From assembly GCF_900155475.1 (NCBI RefSeq), contig NZ_FXAM01000005.1, positions 1 through 45,845 on the forward strand: a stretch of DNA of 45,845 bases, in the 5' to 3' direction. A model generated the notes under the pieces. It made no database searches, was not told the origin of the DNA, and saw only the letters and a program-made list of their open reading frames with translations. This DNA comes from Methylomagnum ishizawai. Lineage in GTDB: Bacteria > Pseudomonadota > Gammaproteobacteria > Methylococcales > Methylococcaceae. Positions within the stretch are counted from its first letter, which is position 1. Each line of letters begins with the position of its first letter. Shown here piece after piece: positions 1 to 9,754 of this stretch. Made by a program: the position numbers and the translations under genes.

Positions 1-266
1 CGGCTGTTGGCCGACCCCGACCCGGACGTGCGCATTTTGACCGTGAACATCCTGGAATCCCTGCGCCATCCCGAGGTGGAGCCTGGCTGATCGAAGTCAT
101 CGACCAAGACCCCCACCTGAACGTCTGCGGCACGGCGGTGGATTTGCTCGGCGAGGCGGGATCGGCGGCGGCGCGGGAGCCGCTATTGCGCCTCAAGGCG
201 CTTCCCGACGAACCCTACATCCAATTCGCCGCCGATTTGGCCCTGAAACGCCTCGCGGAGGAATAA
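1..266 (+). pseudogene. HEAT-repeat protein, 3' fragment with indels (copy of 37484-38107)
   Basis: The last ~88 codons of the HEAT-repeat gene of the chemosensory operon, cut by the contig start. Compared with the intact copy, an A is missing near 79 and bases are missing near 199-205, so the frame is broken. The breaks sit only at the contig end and are most likely sequencing or assembly errors. The intact gene is at 37484-38107. Confidence 0.8.
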
Positions 267-273
267 CCCGATC

Positions 274-1120
274 ATGGGCACAATCGCCATCAGTGACGGG
301 GATTTCCAGAAATTCCGGGAATTCTTCTACCGGAAAACCGGCATCCACTTCGAATCCTCGAAGCGTTACTTCGTGGACAAGCGGTTGCTGGAACGGATCG
401 AGGACACCGGCAGCGCCAGTTTCCGCGAATATTTTCGTCATGCTGCGCTTCCAGTCCTCCGGGCGAGGAATTGCAAGCGCTCACCAACCTGATGACGGTC
501 AACGAAACCTATTTTCTTCCGCGAGGAATACCAGTTCCAATGCCTGGCGCAGTCCATCCTGCCGGATAATCACCGCCAGCCAGCGCCCCGGCAAACCCAT
601 CCGCATCTGGGTGGTCCCTTCGTCCTCCGGCGAGGAACCCTATTCCATCGCCATTTATCTGCTCGAATATTGGGCGGGCATCAATGATTGGGATGTCGAG
701 ATCATCTCCTCCGATATCGATACCCGGATCCTCGGCCTGGCCCGCGCCGGGCTTTATTCCCCCCGTTCGGTGCTGCAACTGCCGGAGCCGCTGCTCAAAA
801 AATATTTCACCCCTACGGGCGATCACTACCAGCATTTCCGACGATCTGCGGCAGGCGGTCGAATTCACCCGGGTGAATCTCAACGAACCGGGGGATACCC
901 GGCCCTACCGCGATTTCGATGTGGTCTTCTGCCGCAACCTCTTGATCTATTTCGACGAACTATCGCGCAAGGCCGCCGCCGAAACCCTTTACGACGCGCT
1001 TAACCCGGGCGGTTTCCTATGCCTCGGCCACTCGGAATCCATGAGCCGCGCTTCCGGCTGTTCAAGGTGCGCAAATTCCCCGAGGCCGTCGTTTACCAAA
1101 GGCCTTCGGAGGCGAGATGA
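274..1120 (+). pseudogene. cheR: cheR, frameshifted duplicate of 38115-38957
   Basis: The same chemoreceptor methyltransferase gene as at 38115-38957, with several 1-bp indels (near 434, 456, 514, 565, 830 and 1056) that scatter the protein over three frames. All belong to the error-rich left tail of the contig, so this is not evidence of real gene decay. The ATG at 274 and the overlap with the next gene (ATGA at 1117-1120) are conserved. Confidence 0.8.
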
Positions 1121-1487
1121 AACGCATCCTGATTGTCGACGACGCCGCCACGGTACGCATGTACCACCGCACCCTACTCGAAGCCGGGGGCTACATGGTG
1201 GAGGAAGCGGTCAACGGCGTCGAAGCGCTGGAAAATCCCTCAGTGAACCCTTCGACCTCTATCTGGTGGATATCAACATGCCCAAGCTGGATGGCTACGG
1301 TTTCCTGCGCGAATTGCGCGGCCAGGACCTGCCCCAGACACCGGCCATCATGATTTCCACCGAAGCGGCCGGGCACGACCGGAAACGGGCGCTGGCCGCC
1401 GGTGCCAACCACTATCTCATCAAGCCCGTGAAGCCGGAACAATTCCTCGTGCCCGTGCGCCTGCTGCTGGGGGAGGAAAGCCCATGA
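1117..1487 (+). pseudogene. CheY-like response regulator, frameshifted duplicate of 38954-39325
   Basis: A copy of the first stand-alone receiver gene. One A is missing in a run near 1232, so the frame is lost after about 40 residues and resumes in another frame. This is probably a contig-end error; the intact gene is at 38954-39325. Confidence 0.8.
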
Positions 1488-1974
1488 ACCCCTTTGCTCG
1501 GACAATTCCTGACCGGGGTCCGTGGCTTCCTGCAAGGGATAGGCGGGAAACTGACACCACCGCCCCCCAGGTCTTGGTCCCGGCCGAGACCGCGCCCAGC
1601 GCGATGAAACGCGTATTGATCGTCGACGATGCCGCCACAGTGCGCCTATACCACCGCGATATACTCGAAGCCGGGGGCTACGCCGTGGAAGAAGCCGTCA
1701 ACGGCGTCGAGGCCCTGGAGAAATCCCTGCGGACGCCGTTCGACCTCTATCTGGTGGATGTCAACCCGCCCCGGCAGGATGGTTGCGGCTTCCTGCGGGC
1801 ACTGCGCGGCCAGGACCTACCCCAGGCACCGGCCATCATGGTTTCCACCGGGGCGGCCGCCCATGACCGGAAGCTGGCCCAAGCCATCGGCGCCAATCAC
1901 TATCTCGTCAAACCGGTGCAGCCGAGCAACTCCTGATACCCGCACGCCTGCTGTTAGGAGAGGAAAACCCATGA
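1484..1974 (+). pseudogene. CheY-like response regulator with cheA-relic N-terminus, frameshifted duplicate of 39322-39813
   Basis: A copy of the second receiver gene with an extra T near 1492, a missing C near 1566 and a missing G near 1922. The receiver core is readable but the first residues and the last ~15 are out of frame. The intact version is at 39322-39813. Confidence 0.8.
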
Positions 1975-4430
1975 CCCCCTTGCTCGAGCAATTCCTTTCC
2001 GAAGCCCGTGAATTCCTGCAAGGCATCGGCGAAAAACTGATGAGGCTGGAGGACGACCCCGCCGACGCCGACCTGATGAACGAGCTTTTCCGTTTGGTGC
2101 ATACCCTCAAGGGCAACAGCGGGCTGTTCGAACTCCCCGAAATGACCCGCGTTCTCCATGCGGGCGAAGACCTGATGGATGCCGTGCGCCAAGGCCGCGT
2201 CGCCTATTCGCGGACGCTGGCCGACCGTTTGCTGGACGCCATGGACTTTGTCGGCATATTGTGCGACGAGATCGAAGCCGGGAAAAACACCGGCCCGTCC
2301 CACGCCAGCGATTCGGCGCGCTTGGCGGAATCCCTGCATAAACTGATCGTAGACCCCCAAGCCGCCGGTAGCGCTCGCGATCCCGCCATCCCGGCCGCTA
2401 CGGACGACTCGCCGGGACTTCCGGCGGCGGTCGTAACCACCACCGGCGCCAGCCTACCCCTCGCGGAAATACCGGAAGCCGCGCGCCTAGAAGCCTACCG
2501 TCGCGCGATGGATGGGGACGCCTTGCATTGGCTGGTCTATGACCCGGCGGAAGAATGTTTCTATCAAGGCGACGATCCCTTTTTCCGCGCCCGCCAAACG
2601 CCCGGACTGCTATGGGGCGAGGTCGCCGCCCGCGAGCCGTGGCCCGCCTTGGCCGAACTGGACGCTTACCGTTGCGTGCTGGAATTCCGCATATTGGCCG
2701 CCGCCCCCCTGGCCGCATTGGAAGAACACTATCGCTACGTGCCGGACCAAATCCAGATCCGCCCTTTAAGCGCGGAATGCTTGGGCGTGGAGGACGGCAA
2801 GGTGGCCGAAGACGCCGTGGGTTCCCGCCAAACCGGGCTATCCCCCGGCATAACGGCCCACGGGCTTCCACCGCAAATGGCCCAAGTGCTGACGGACTTG
2901 ATCGCGACCCAGCGCGAGATACTCGCCCTGCCCATCGAGGCGGCATGGCACCTGGGGCGGATCAAGGCCACCGCCGCCGCGCTGTCCGGTTGCCTCCGGG
3001 CCATCGGTGCCATGGATGAGCTTCCAGCCTTGGAAGCGGCGACCGCCAAGGCCTTGGGTCAATCCACGGGGATGCCGTTGCTGGTCTGGCTGGATGGCAG
3101 ATTCCCCCCGCCGACCGGGGCCGAAGCGGCCGCGGAGACGCTTCCCACGCCCCCCACCGAGGCCGCGCCGGAGCCGGTTCCCACCGTCCGGGCACCCGCG
3201 CCGGAAGCCGAGGCCGAAATCAAATTCGGCCGCCGCGCCGAGGACAACCCCGCGACGATGAAGAGCCTCCGGGTGGACCAGGTGAAGATCGACCGCCTGA
3301 TGAACCTGATCGGCGAGATGGTGGTGGCCAAGAACGCCCTGCCCTATCTGGCGGGCCGCGCCGAGTCGGTGTTCAGATCGCGGGAACTGGCGCGGGAGAT
3401 CAAGGCCCAGCACGCGGTGATCAACCGCATCGCCGAGGAAATGCAGGACGCCATCATGCAGGTGCGCATGATGCCCGTTTCGTTCGTGTTCCAGCGCTTT
3501 CCGCGCCTGGTGCGGGATATTTCGCGCAAGCTCGGCAAGGAAGTGAACCTGGTGCTGGAGGGCGAATCCACCGAGGCCGACAAGAACATCGTCGAAGCCC
3601 TGGGCGACCCATTGGTGCACATCGTCAGGAACAGCCTGGACCATGGATTCGAGATGCCCGAGGTGCGCCGGGCCATCGGCAAGCCGCCGGTCGGCACCCT
3701 GATCCTCCGGGCCAGCCAGGAATCCGACCGGGTCGTGATCGAGGTCGTGGACGACGGTCAAGGCATCGACCCGGCGGTGGTCAAGCGCAAGGCCTACGAG
3801 CAGGGCGTCATCGACGAAGCCACCCTGGAACGCATCGGCGACCAGGAGGCCGTCAACTTGATCTTCGCTGCCGGTTTCTCCACGGCGGCGGCGGTGTCCG
3901 ACCTCTCGGGCCGGGGGGTGGGCATGGACGCGGTGCGGACCGCCGTGCAAAAGGTGAACGGCTCCCTCCATTTGGACAGCGAGAAAGGCAAGGGCACCCG
4001 CATCCGCATCGCCTTGCCGCTCTCCATGGCGGTGACCAACGTCATGATCGTCGAATCCGATAGCCAGGTCTTCGGCATCTCCATGGACAGCGTGGTGGAA
4101 ACGGTGCGGGTGCCGCGCCGGGATATCCGCATGATCAAATCCAGCCAGGCCGCCGTATTGCGGGGACGGATCGTGCCCATAAAATCCCTCAACGCCCTGC
4201 TCGGCCTGGCCACGCCTCCCAAGCTCAGCGGCGATGACGAACTGGCCGTGCTGGTGGTGCGCTTGGGCGGCGAGCCCATCGGGCTGGTAGTGGACGATTT
4301 CCGCGGGACCGTCGACATCATCCTAAAACCCATGGCGGGCGTCTTGGCGGGGCTCTCCGCCTACACGGGCTCGGCCCTCATGGGCGACGGGACGGTGCTG
4401 ATGGTGCTCGACGTCAAGGAGATTCTGTGA
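1971..4430 (+). CDS. cheA: Chemotaxis histidine kinase CheA (left copy, intact)
   Basis: Identical at protein level (819 aa) to the copy at 39810-42269, where the domains are described. The start is the ATG at 1971, which overlaps the preceding receiver gene's stop and follows the ribosome-binding-like stretch aggagaggaaa. The frame is open further upstream only because the preceding gene is frameshifted here. In the circular plasmid this and the right copy are one gene. Confidence 0.93.
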   Translation: MTPLLEQFLSEAREFLQGIGEKLMRLEDDPADADLMNELFRLVHTLKGNSGLFELPEMTRVLHAGEDLMDAVRQGRVAYSRTLADRLLDAMDFVGILCDEIEAGKNTGPSHASDSARLAESLHKLIVDPQAAGSARDPAIPAATDDSPGLPAAVVTTTGASLPLAEIPEAARLEAYRRAMDGDALHWLVYDPAEECFYQGDDPFFRARQTPGLLWGEVAAREPWPALAELDAYRCVLEFRILAAAPLAALEEHYRYVPDQIQIRPLSAECLGVEDGKVAEDAVGSRQTGLSPGITAHGLPPQMAQVLTDLIATQREILALPIEAAWHLGRIKATAAALSGCLRAIGAMDELPALEAATAKALGQSTGMPLLVWLDGRFPPPTGAEAAAETLPTPPTEAAPEPVPTVRAPAPEAEAEIKFGRRAEDNPATMKSLRVDQVKIDRLMNLIGEMVVAKNALPYLAGRAESVFRSRELAREIKAQHAVINRIAEEMQDAIMQVRMMPVSFVFQRFPRLVRDISRKLGKEVNLVLEGESTEADKNIVEALGDPLVHIVRNSLDHGFEMPEVRRAIGKPPVGTLILRASQESDRVVIEVVDDGQGIDPAVVKRKAYEQGVIDEATLERIGDQEAVNLIFAAGFSTAAAVSDLSGRGVGMDAVRTAVQKVNGSLHLDSEKGKGTRIRIALPLSMAVTNVMIVESDSQVFGISMDSVVETVRVPRRDIRMIKSSQAAVLRGRIVPIKSLNALLGLATPPKLSGDDELAVLVVRLGGEPIGLVVDDFRGTVDIILKPMAGVLAGLSAYTGSALMGDGTVLMVLDVKEIL

Positions 4431-4666
4431 TGGCCATCGAATTCACGCAAGACCTGGCCACGTTCCACGGGGTGATCGGCGTCGAGGACGCGGAAACCCT
4501 ATTGGAATGGTTGCAAAACAGGCCCAGGGCGAAGGTGGACCTCTCGGCGTGTACCCACCTGCACCCGGCCAATCTGCAAGTGCTGATGGCGGCGAAAACC
4601 GCCGTGGGCGCCTGGCCGACCGACCCAGGCCTCGCCGCTTGGCTGAAGCCCGCATTGGAAATTTGA
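4430..4666 (+). CDS. STAS-like small protein of the chemosensory operon (left copy)
   Basis: 78 aa, identical to 42269-42505. The ATG overlaps the cheA stop by one base (TGATG), so translation is probably coupled to cheA. A GTG three bases upstream (4427) is also possible. See the right copy for the domain reasoning. Confidence 0.75.
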   Translation: MAIEFTQDLATFHGVIGVEDAETLLEWLQNRPRAKVDLSACTHLHPANLQVLMAAKTAVGAWPTDPGLAAWLKPALEI

Positions 4667-4681
4667 ATCAGGAGCATCGCT

Positions 4682-5056
4682 ATGGCACTCACCATCCTTA
4701 TCGTCGACGATTCCGCCACCATGGTCATGAGCGTCAGGACCACCTTGGAAATGAACGGTTTCAAGGTGGAAACCGCCAACGACGGGGTACAGGCGCTAGC
4801 CAAGCTCAAGGCCGGGATGAAGCCCGACCTGATGATTACCGACATCAACATGCCCCATATGGGCGGGCTCGAACTCATCCAAAACGTCCGGGCGTTGCCG
4901 GGTTTCCGCTTCATGCCGATCCTGACGCTCACCACCGAAAGCCAAGCCGCCAAGCGCGACGAGGCCAAGAAACTGGGCGCCACCGGCTGGCTGGTGAAGC
5001 CCGTGTCCGGGACCGACCTGGTCAAGGTCATCAAGCAAGTCCTGCCGGGGGCTTGA
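4682..5056 (+). CDS. cheY: CheY-type single-domain response regulator (left copy)
   Basis: 124 aa, identical to 42521-42895. It begins 15 nt after the STAS-like gene, with a caggag ribosome-binding site. Acidic pair D9/D10, phospho-acceptor D53 in the ITDINMP context and the conserved lysine K108-region (WLVKP) make a complete receiver. One gene in the circular plasmid. Confidence 0.93.
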   Translation: MALTILIVDDSATMVMSVRTTLEMNGFKVETANDGVQALAKLKAGMKPDLMITDINMPHMGGLELIQNVRALPGFRFMPILTLTTESQAAKRDEAKKLGATGWLVKPVSGTDLVKVIKQVLPGA

Positions 5057-5066
5057 GGGAGGCACG

Positions 5067-6419
5067 ATGAAATTAGCGGATAAGCCTTCCGCCGGACCCA
5101 AACGGTTCCAGAATTGCGAAAACCGCCCGAAAGTTCCGGCGGCATCGCCAGATTTTCCCCAGTCCGGCTTTGGTAGTCGGTTGATGGGCGCGATTCTGGT
5201 GGCTGCAACGGTCAACGGCTTGATTGCCTGGTTCGCCTCGCCGTGGCTGCATGACAACCTGATTCATTCGTGGGGCCTGTCCGAAGGCAGGGAGATCGCT
5301 ATCGGCACGCTGCTTTGCATGTTCACTTTCATCCCTTTATCGGCGATGAGCGCATGGCCGTTCGTTCGAGAGGAACTCGCCATGCTAAAGGGAAAAATCA
5401 TGTACGACAAAGGGTTGATCATCGATAAAAACGCTAGACAGCAATCCATTCAAAACGAATTAGTCCATGTCACCGCCTATATCAATATCCTGCGTGAGCA
5501 ACTGGATGGCGCGATCAAGCAAACCGAAAGCGGCGTCATGGCGGTGATCGAGCGGATCAGCCAGGTGCATGGGCTCTCCCACGCCCAGATGGACCGCATC
5601 GGCAATTCCCTGCAAAACGGCATGGCCCTGGTGGATGTCATTGGGCAGCAGACCCACTATAACCACCAAGTGATCGGCGTCCTGGTCGGGCATATGGAAG
5701 GGCAGATCGCGGAATTGCGGAATAACCTGGATCGCCTTCATCGCCTCGCCGACGAAGTGGGCGCGTTATCCCCGCTGGTAGGCGTTATTTCCCAAATCGC
5801 CAGCCAGATCAACCTGCTGGCGCTCAATGCCGCTATCGAGGCCGCCCGGGCCGGCGACGCGGGCAGGGGGTTTGCCGTGGTCGCGGACGAGGTCAGGAAG
5901 CTTTCGGCCCAAACCGCCAATGCGGTGACGGACATTTCGCGCATGATCAGCGCCGCGACCCATGGCGCGGACACGGAATACACCGTCGCCAGGGAAGCTT
6001 TGGAAAGCCATCAATCCGCGTCCGAGCTAAGCCACGTCATCGATGAGCTGAGCGCCATGGAGCACCGCTTCGCCGAGGGCAGCAAAATGATGATGGCGGT
6101 CATCCATGGCGTCGACAAGGGCAATCAGGAGGTGGTCGAGAGACTTTCCGAAGCCCTGGGCCATATCCAATTCCAGGATGTAGTGCGCCAGCGTATCGAG
6201 CATGTGCAATCCGCCCTGCACGAACTGGACGAGCATTTCCAGGGCTTGGTTGGGCATCTGGGCGATCCCGACTGGGACGGACAGGTGACTCCCAGTTTGC
6301 GGACGCGCTTGGACGGCTATCTCGACCGCTATGTCATGACCAGCCAGCGCGATGCCCATTCCGCCGTGACGGGGGCCAAACGGGAAGAGGACGATGGCCC
6401 GAGGATCGAGCTTTTCTAG
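5067..6419 (+). CDS. Membrane-bound methyl-accepting chemotaxis protein (intact copy)
   Basis: 450-aa chemoreceptor, last gene of the operon, starting 10 nt after cheY with GAGGGAGG just upstream. Two hydrophobic helices (about residues 38-58 and 77-97) are separated by a loop of only ~18 residues, so there is no sizeable periplasmic ligand domain. A cytoplasmic helical region follows, with a canonical signalling tip at about 246-285 ([17 protein letters not shown], then [10 protein letters not shown]). The C-terminal part contains [16 protein letters not shown], a motif common in receptors with a short coiled coil. It may sense membrane or cytoplasmic signals; that is inference. The right copy (42906-44261) is broken by contig-end indels, so this is the reference version. 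Confidence 0.9.
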   Translation: MKLADKPSAGPKRFQNCENRPKVPAASPDFPQSGFGSRLMGAILVAATVNGLIAWFASPWLHDNLIHSWGLSEGREIAIGTLLCMFTFIPLSAMSAWPFVREELAMLKGKIMYDKGLIIDKNARQQSIQNELVHVTAYINILREQLDGAIKQTESGVMAVIERISQVHGLSHAQMDRIGNSLQNGMALVDVIGQQTHYNHQVIGVLVGHMEGQIAELRNNLDRLHRLADEVGALSPLVGVISQIASQINLLALNAAIEAARAGDAGRGFAVVADEVRKLSAQTANAVTDISRMISAATHGADTEYTVAREALESHQSASELSHVIDELSAMEHRFAEGSKMMMAVIHGVDKGNQEVVERLSEALGHIQFQDVVRQRIEHVQSALHELDEHFQGLVGHLGDPDWDGQVTPSLRTRLDGYLDRYVMTSQRDAHSAVTGAKREEDDGPRIELF

Positions 6420-6622
6420 GGCGTGTCCTCAATATAGCGGTGGAAGCCAGGTAAGGCGCATTATCTTTATCAAAAGTTAAGATAAAGCCTTGTTAAAACG
6501 ATTACCACCCTATCCAAACGGTGAAGCCAAGGCCCCGCACCACCCATAGACACCACCACTTTCGATTAACCGGGGACACCAAAGCGACGGGACAGCGCCA
6601 AGGCTCCATAGCCGGAATCTTC
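6420..6622. other. Intergenic region after the chemosensory operon
   Basis: About 200 bp without a convincing gene. It contains a 7-bp inverted repeat, CTTTATC (6465-6471) and GATAAAG (6481-6487), with a 9-nt loop. This could be a weak terminator for the operon, though no clear T-run follows. I recognise nothing else. Confidence 0.35.
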
Positions 6623-7596
6623 AATGCGAATTACGAGCTAACCGAGGAGTGATGAGCCGATCTGGGGTAGTCTCGCCGGGGATGTCCCCGACCCATTGGT
6701 TCCCCAAACATGGATTGGCAAACCCGGCTTATCACCCTCTACCTGTCTGTCTGCGAGCACTTCGCGCAAGGCCTTTGGATTCACGCCCAGCGCTTTGCTC
6801 CCCACGCCGACCTGGGCTTCACCGACGAGGAGGTCGTCACGATCTACCTGGCGGGCATCCTGGATAAGAAGCGGGAAATCCAGACGATCCACGGCCACGC
6901 CCGCGACTACTGGGCGGATTGGTTCCCGCGCCTGCCTTGCTACGGTGCCTATGTGCGGCGCCTGAACCGCTTGGCGGAAGTGTTCCCCGCGCTGCTGGAA
7001 CGGTTGTGCCCCGAAGGCCCGTCCCCGACCCGCGTCGGCCTCGTCGATTCCCAGCCGGTGATCCTGGCCCAGCAGAGCCGACGGTTCAAGGCCAAGGTCG
7101 CCCGGCAGGAGTTGGCGAACAGCGGCTACTGCCCCACCAAGAAGCTTTACTACCACGGGCTGAAAATCCATGTCGTCGGCGATTACCGGCCCGGCACCCT
7201 GCCGCTGCCGCGCTATATCGGGGTCACGCCCGCCGGGATGAACGACGCCCCGGCCCTGGAAACCATCGCGCCCGTGCTTGCCTACCGGGAGTTGTACTCC
7301 GACAAGGCCTACGAATATCTCACCCGGAACCCCAACCTTCCATTCACGGTCCTGACCCCGGTCAAGAAGGAAAAGGGTCAGGAGCGCCTGGACTCCGCCG
7401 ACCGCCTCTATTCCACCGCCGTTTCCCGCGTCCGCCAGCCCGTCGAGTCGCTCTTCAACTGGATACAGGAAAAAACCGGCATCGAATGCGCCAGCAAGGT
7501 GCGCTCGTTCCGGGGATTGCTCGTCCACGTCTTCGCCCGCCTTGCCGCCGCCATGTTCCTGTTGAGTTCATGCCTTCAAAGCGCGTAATTCGCATT
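6623..7596 (+). mobile_element. IS982-like insertion sequence
   Basis: A 974-bp element bounded by inverted repeats that begin AATGCGAATTACG on the left and end with the complement, CGTAATTCGCATT, on the right. It contains one transposase. A TC dinucleotide lies outside each end and may be a 2-bp target duplication. It sits between the chemosensory operon and the small methyltransferase gene. A second rendering at 44465-45436 is the contig overlap, not a second insertion. Confidence 0.8.
6710..7588 (+). CDS. IS982-like DDE transposase (intact copy)
   Basis: 292 aa. The N-terminus resembles IS982-type transposases, with a helical region followed by a DDE core: a first aspartate in GLVDSQP, a second in LYSDKAYEY and a glutamate in RQPVESLFNW. 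The family assignment rests on the overall layout rather than a search. Stop at 7588, just inside the right inverted repeat. A perfect CGGGGA/TCCCCG hairpin at 6677-6690 lies shortly upstream of the start, as often seen in front of transposase genes where it limits readthrough. Confidence 0.8.
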   Translation: MDWQTRLITLYLSVCEHFAQGLWIHAQRFAPHADLGFTDEEVVTIYLAGILDKKREIQTIHGHARDYWADWFPRLPCYGAYVRRLNRLAEVFPALLERLCPEGPSPTRVGLVDSQPVILAQQSRRFKAKVARQELANSGYCPTKKLYYHGLKIHVVGDYRPGTLPLPRYIGVTPAGMNDAPALETIAPVLAYRELYSDKAYEYLTRNPNLPFTVLTPVKKEKGQERLDSADRLYSTAVSRVRQPVESLFNWIQEKTGIECASKVRSFRGLLVHVFARLAAAMFLLSSCLQSA

Positions 7597-7790
7597 TCAG
7601 ATGATCGAAACCCATCCGGTCCGCCGTCAATGGTGAATATTCACCTTGACACCCCCCTATTTTCCGGTTACGCCTTCCCCGACCCCCCAATGCTGGAACC
7701 CGGGTCGTCCCGGCCTTCCAGCCGCCGAGTTGGAACCCTGGCGACTTCCGGCATTCAAAGCGGATACCCCCGCGGAGGAGATTGCCGATC

Positions 7791-8450
7791 ATGAAACCCA
7801 CCCCCGGATGGGCGTTCCCCGCCATCGTGGCGACCCTGGCCTATCTCGGATTGGCCGTCCTCGGCTGGGGTGGCTTCGCCGCCTTCTTTTCCCATCCCAC
7901 CCGGACCGCCCTCGCGGCGACCACCCTGGCGCTGTCCGGCGCGGCGCTGTTTTCCGGCGGGAACCTGAGCCCCGGCGAGCGCGAGGACCGCGCCAACCGC
8001 TGGATTTTCATTCCCCTCGGAATCATCGCGCTGTTGGCCGCCTACCTACCGGCCTACGACGATAGGCATGGGTTCTGGACCTTCGGCGGCGATACCGTCC
8101 GCTGGCTGGGTGTCGTCCTCTACGCCGTGGGTGGGGCATTGCGGCTATGGCCGGTGTTCGTCCTGGGCCACCGGTTCAGTGGGCTGGTCGCTATCCAACC
8201 GGGGCATGTCCTGGTCACGGACGGCGTCTATGGTGTCATCCGCCACCCGAGCTATCTGGGGCTGCTGGTCAACGCGTTGGGCTGGGGGCTCGCCTTCCGC
8301 TCGTGGGCGGGCGTGCTGCTGACCGCGTTGCTGATCCCGCCGCTGGTCGCCCGCATCGGGGCGGAGGAGCGATTGCTACGCTCGCAATTCGGGGCTGAAT
8401 ATGACGCCTACCGTGCCCGGACATCGCGGCTGGTTCCCGGCATTTATTGA
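7791..8450 (+). CDS. Isoprenylcysteine carboxyl methyltransferase (ICMT/PEMT-like) family membrane protein
   Basis: 219 aa, rich in hydrophobic helices (about 4-5 segments), ending in the family signature: TDGVYGVIRHPSYLGLL, then RIGAEERLLRSQFGAEYDAY. Proteins of this fold are integral-membrane SAM-dependent methyltransferases of lipid or isoprenyl-cysteine type; the bacterial substrate is generally unknown. I chose the ATG at 7791; a TTG at 7782 is closer to the GGAGGAG but less likely. The gene stands alone between two insertion sequences. A truncated, frameshifted rendering at 45628-45845 is contig overlap. Confidence 0.82.
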   Translation: MKPTPGWAFPAIVATLAYLGLAVLGWGGFAAFFSHPTRTALAATTLALSGAALFSGGNLSPGEREDRANRWIFIPLGIIALLAAYLPAYDDRHGFWTFGGDTVRWLGVVLYAVGGALRLWPVFVLGHRFSGLVAIQPGHVLVTDGVYGVIRHPSYLGLLVNALGWGLAFRSWAGVLLTALLIPPLVARIGAEERLLRSQFGAEYDAYRARTSRLVPGIY

Positions 8451-8564
8451 TCCCAGGGTAAACGCCAACAGGGCAGTCCTGGCCAATACCCGAGCCGCCG
8501 GTATAGAGGTGGCCCCGATTGTTTGAACAAGATTTAAGCCGGGATAAGTGGATACCCTGCTGGG

Positions 8565-9395
8565 TTAAGCGGCCTTGGGAAGGGCCGGTCGGGGTTTAAA
8601 GTAGACCTCATCCGGGGTTTGGCTGTCCAGGCTCGAATGGGGCCGCCGGGTATTGTAGAAATCCAGGTACCGACCGATGGATTCGCGGGCTTCCCGGACC
8701 GAGTCGTAGGCTTTGAGGTAAACCTCCTCGTACTTCACCGTCCGCCAGAGGCGTTCGACGAAGACGTTGTCGCGCCAGGAACCCTTGCCGTCCATGCTGA
8801 TGCGGATGTTCCGGCCCGTCAGCACCTCGATGAACTCCCCGCTGGTGAACTGGGAACCTTGGTCGGTGTGGACGATATCCGGCGGGCCGTAGCGGCGCAG
8901 CGCCTCCTCCAGGGCCTCGACGCAGAAGCCCGCGTCCATGGCGACCGATACCCGATGGGCCAGGGCCTTGCGGCTGGCCCAGTCGAGGACCACGCACAGG
9001 TAGACGAAGCCCCGCGCCATCGGGATGTAGGTGATGTCCAAGGCCCAGACCGCGTTGGGCCGGTCGATGGTCAGGCCGCGTAGCAGATAGGGATAGACCT
9101 TGTGGGCCGGATGCCTCTGGGTGGTTTTGGGACGCCGGTACAGGGCTTCGATGCCCATGCGGGCCATCAGCGTGGCCACATGGCGGCGTCCGACCCGGAA
9201 GCCTTCCCGGTTCAGGGTGTCGCGCAGCAGCCGGGCGCCCATGAACGGGTGTTCCAGGTGCAACGCGTCGATCCGCCGCATCAGCGCGAGGTCCGACTCC
9301 GGCACCGGCTTGGGCGCGTAGTAGGCGCCGCCCCGGCTGATGCCCAGCAATTCCGCCTGTCGGGTCAGGGAAACATCGTGGTCCCGGTCGATCAT
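8565..9395 (-). CDS. IS3-family transposase OrfB (rve integrase core), copy 1
   Basis: The catalytic half of the IS3 transposase, 276 aa from the internal ATG at 9395. DDE residues are in WALDITYI, VHTDQGSQF and FVERLWRTVKYEEVYL. It is normally made as an OrfAB fusion: within orfA the minus strand carries the slippery heptamer T TTT TTA (plus-strand 9437-9443), and a -1 slip there enters this frame directly. The copy differs from copies 2 and 3 by only one or two residues, which implies recent spread. Confidence 0.92.
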   Translation of the reverse strand: MIDRDHDVSLTRQAELLGISRGGAYYAPKPVPESDLALMRRIDALHLEHPFMGARLLRDTLNREGFRVGRRHVATLMARMGIEALYRRPKTTQRHPAHKVYPYLLRGLTIDRPNAVWALDITYIPMARGFVYLCVVLDWASRKALAHRVSVAMDAGFCVEALEEALRRYGPPDIVHTDQGSQFTSGEFIEVLTGRNIRISMDGKGSWRDNVFVERLWRTVKYEEVYLKAYDSVREARESIGRYLDFYNTRRPHSSLDSQTPDEVYFKPRPALPKAA

Positions 9396-9697
9396 CGCTT
9401 TGCGCTCAGCTTTCCGGCCTTGCTGAGCGCGCCGGATAAAAAATCGATCTCCAGCGCCTGTTGGCCGATCTTGGCGTGCAGGGCTTTGAGGTCCACGGCG
9501 GGTTCGCTTTTGTCGTTCTCGCCACCGAACACGCTGGCGGCCCGTTCCAGAAGTTGGCTCCGCCACTCACCGATCTGGGTCGGATGGATATCGAATTCCT
9601 GCGCCAACTCGGCCAGGGTCTTTTCGCCCCGCAGGGCCGCCAGGACCACTTTGGCCTTGAAACTCGCTGAATGGTTGCGGCGTGGTCGTTTGCTCAT
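9392..9697 (-). CDS. IS3-family transposase OrfA (HTH), copy 1
   Basis: 101 aa, beginning MSKRPRRNHSASFKAKV. Helix-turn-helix protein that binds the element ends (LAELAQEFDIHPTQIGEWR), followed by a leucine-zipper-like helix. An upstream in-frame start at 9751 would add 18 residues but is less typical. It overlaps orfB and provides the -1 frameshift site at 9437-9443. Confidence 0.9.
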   Translation of the reverse strand: MSKRPRRNHSASFKAKVVLAALRGEKTLAELAQEFDIHPTQIGEWRSQLLERAASVFGGENDKSEPAVDLKALHAKIGQQALEIDFLSGALSKAGKLSAKR

Positions 9698-9754
9698 CGT
9701 ATGCTCCAGTCCATCGGCGTTGCCCACGCCGTCAGGGAGCAGTTTATCCACTTA

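Larger units (their letters stand above)
1..8010. repeat. Left copy of ~8 kb terminal direct repeat (circular contig overlap)
   Basis: This segment matches 37838-45845 almost base for base. The differences are single-base or two-base indels lying only between about 79 and 1921 here (for example near 79, 199, 434, 514, 830, 1056, 1232, 1492 and 1921). From about 1930 to 8010 this copy looks clean and its genes are intact, while the other copy carries the errors there. The simplest reading is one circular molecule of about 37,837 bp whose ends were not trimmed; it is not a biological duplication. Confidence 0.93.

Noticed and set aside
274-1974. Real pseudogenisation of cheR and the two response regulators in the left copy
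   Set aside because: Frame breaks are single-base indels mostly in homopolymers at the contig start, and the right copy is open throughout.
2838-3971. Long antisense frame within cheA (and similar long frames opposite other GC-rich genes)
   Set aside because: High third-position GC keeps the opposite strand open; the His/Gly/Arg-rich translation has no family resemblance.
6420-6622. Cyclic-di-GMP riboswitch after the chemosensory operon
   Set aside because: A GGAAGCCAGG-like string caught the eye, but the conserved GEMM core and receptor helices are absent.
1-8010. Biological duplication of the chemosensory operon (two cheA, two IS982-like elements)
   Set aside because: Indels occur only at the outer ends of the contig, and both copies stop exactly at the contig ends. 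Circular overlap explains this without any duplication.
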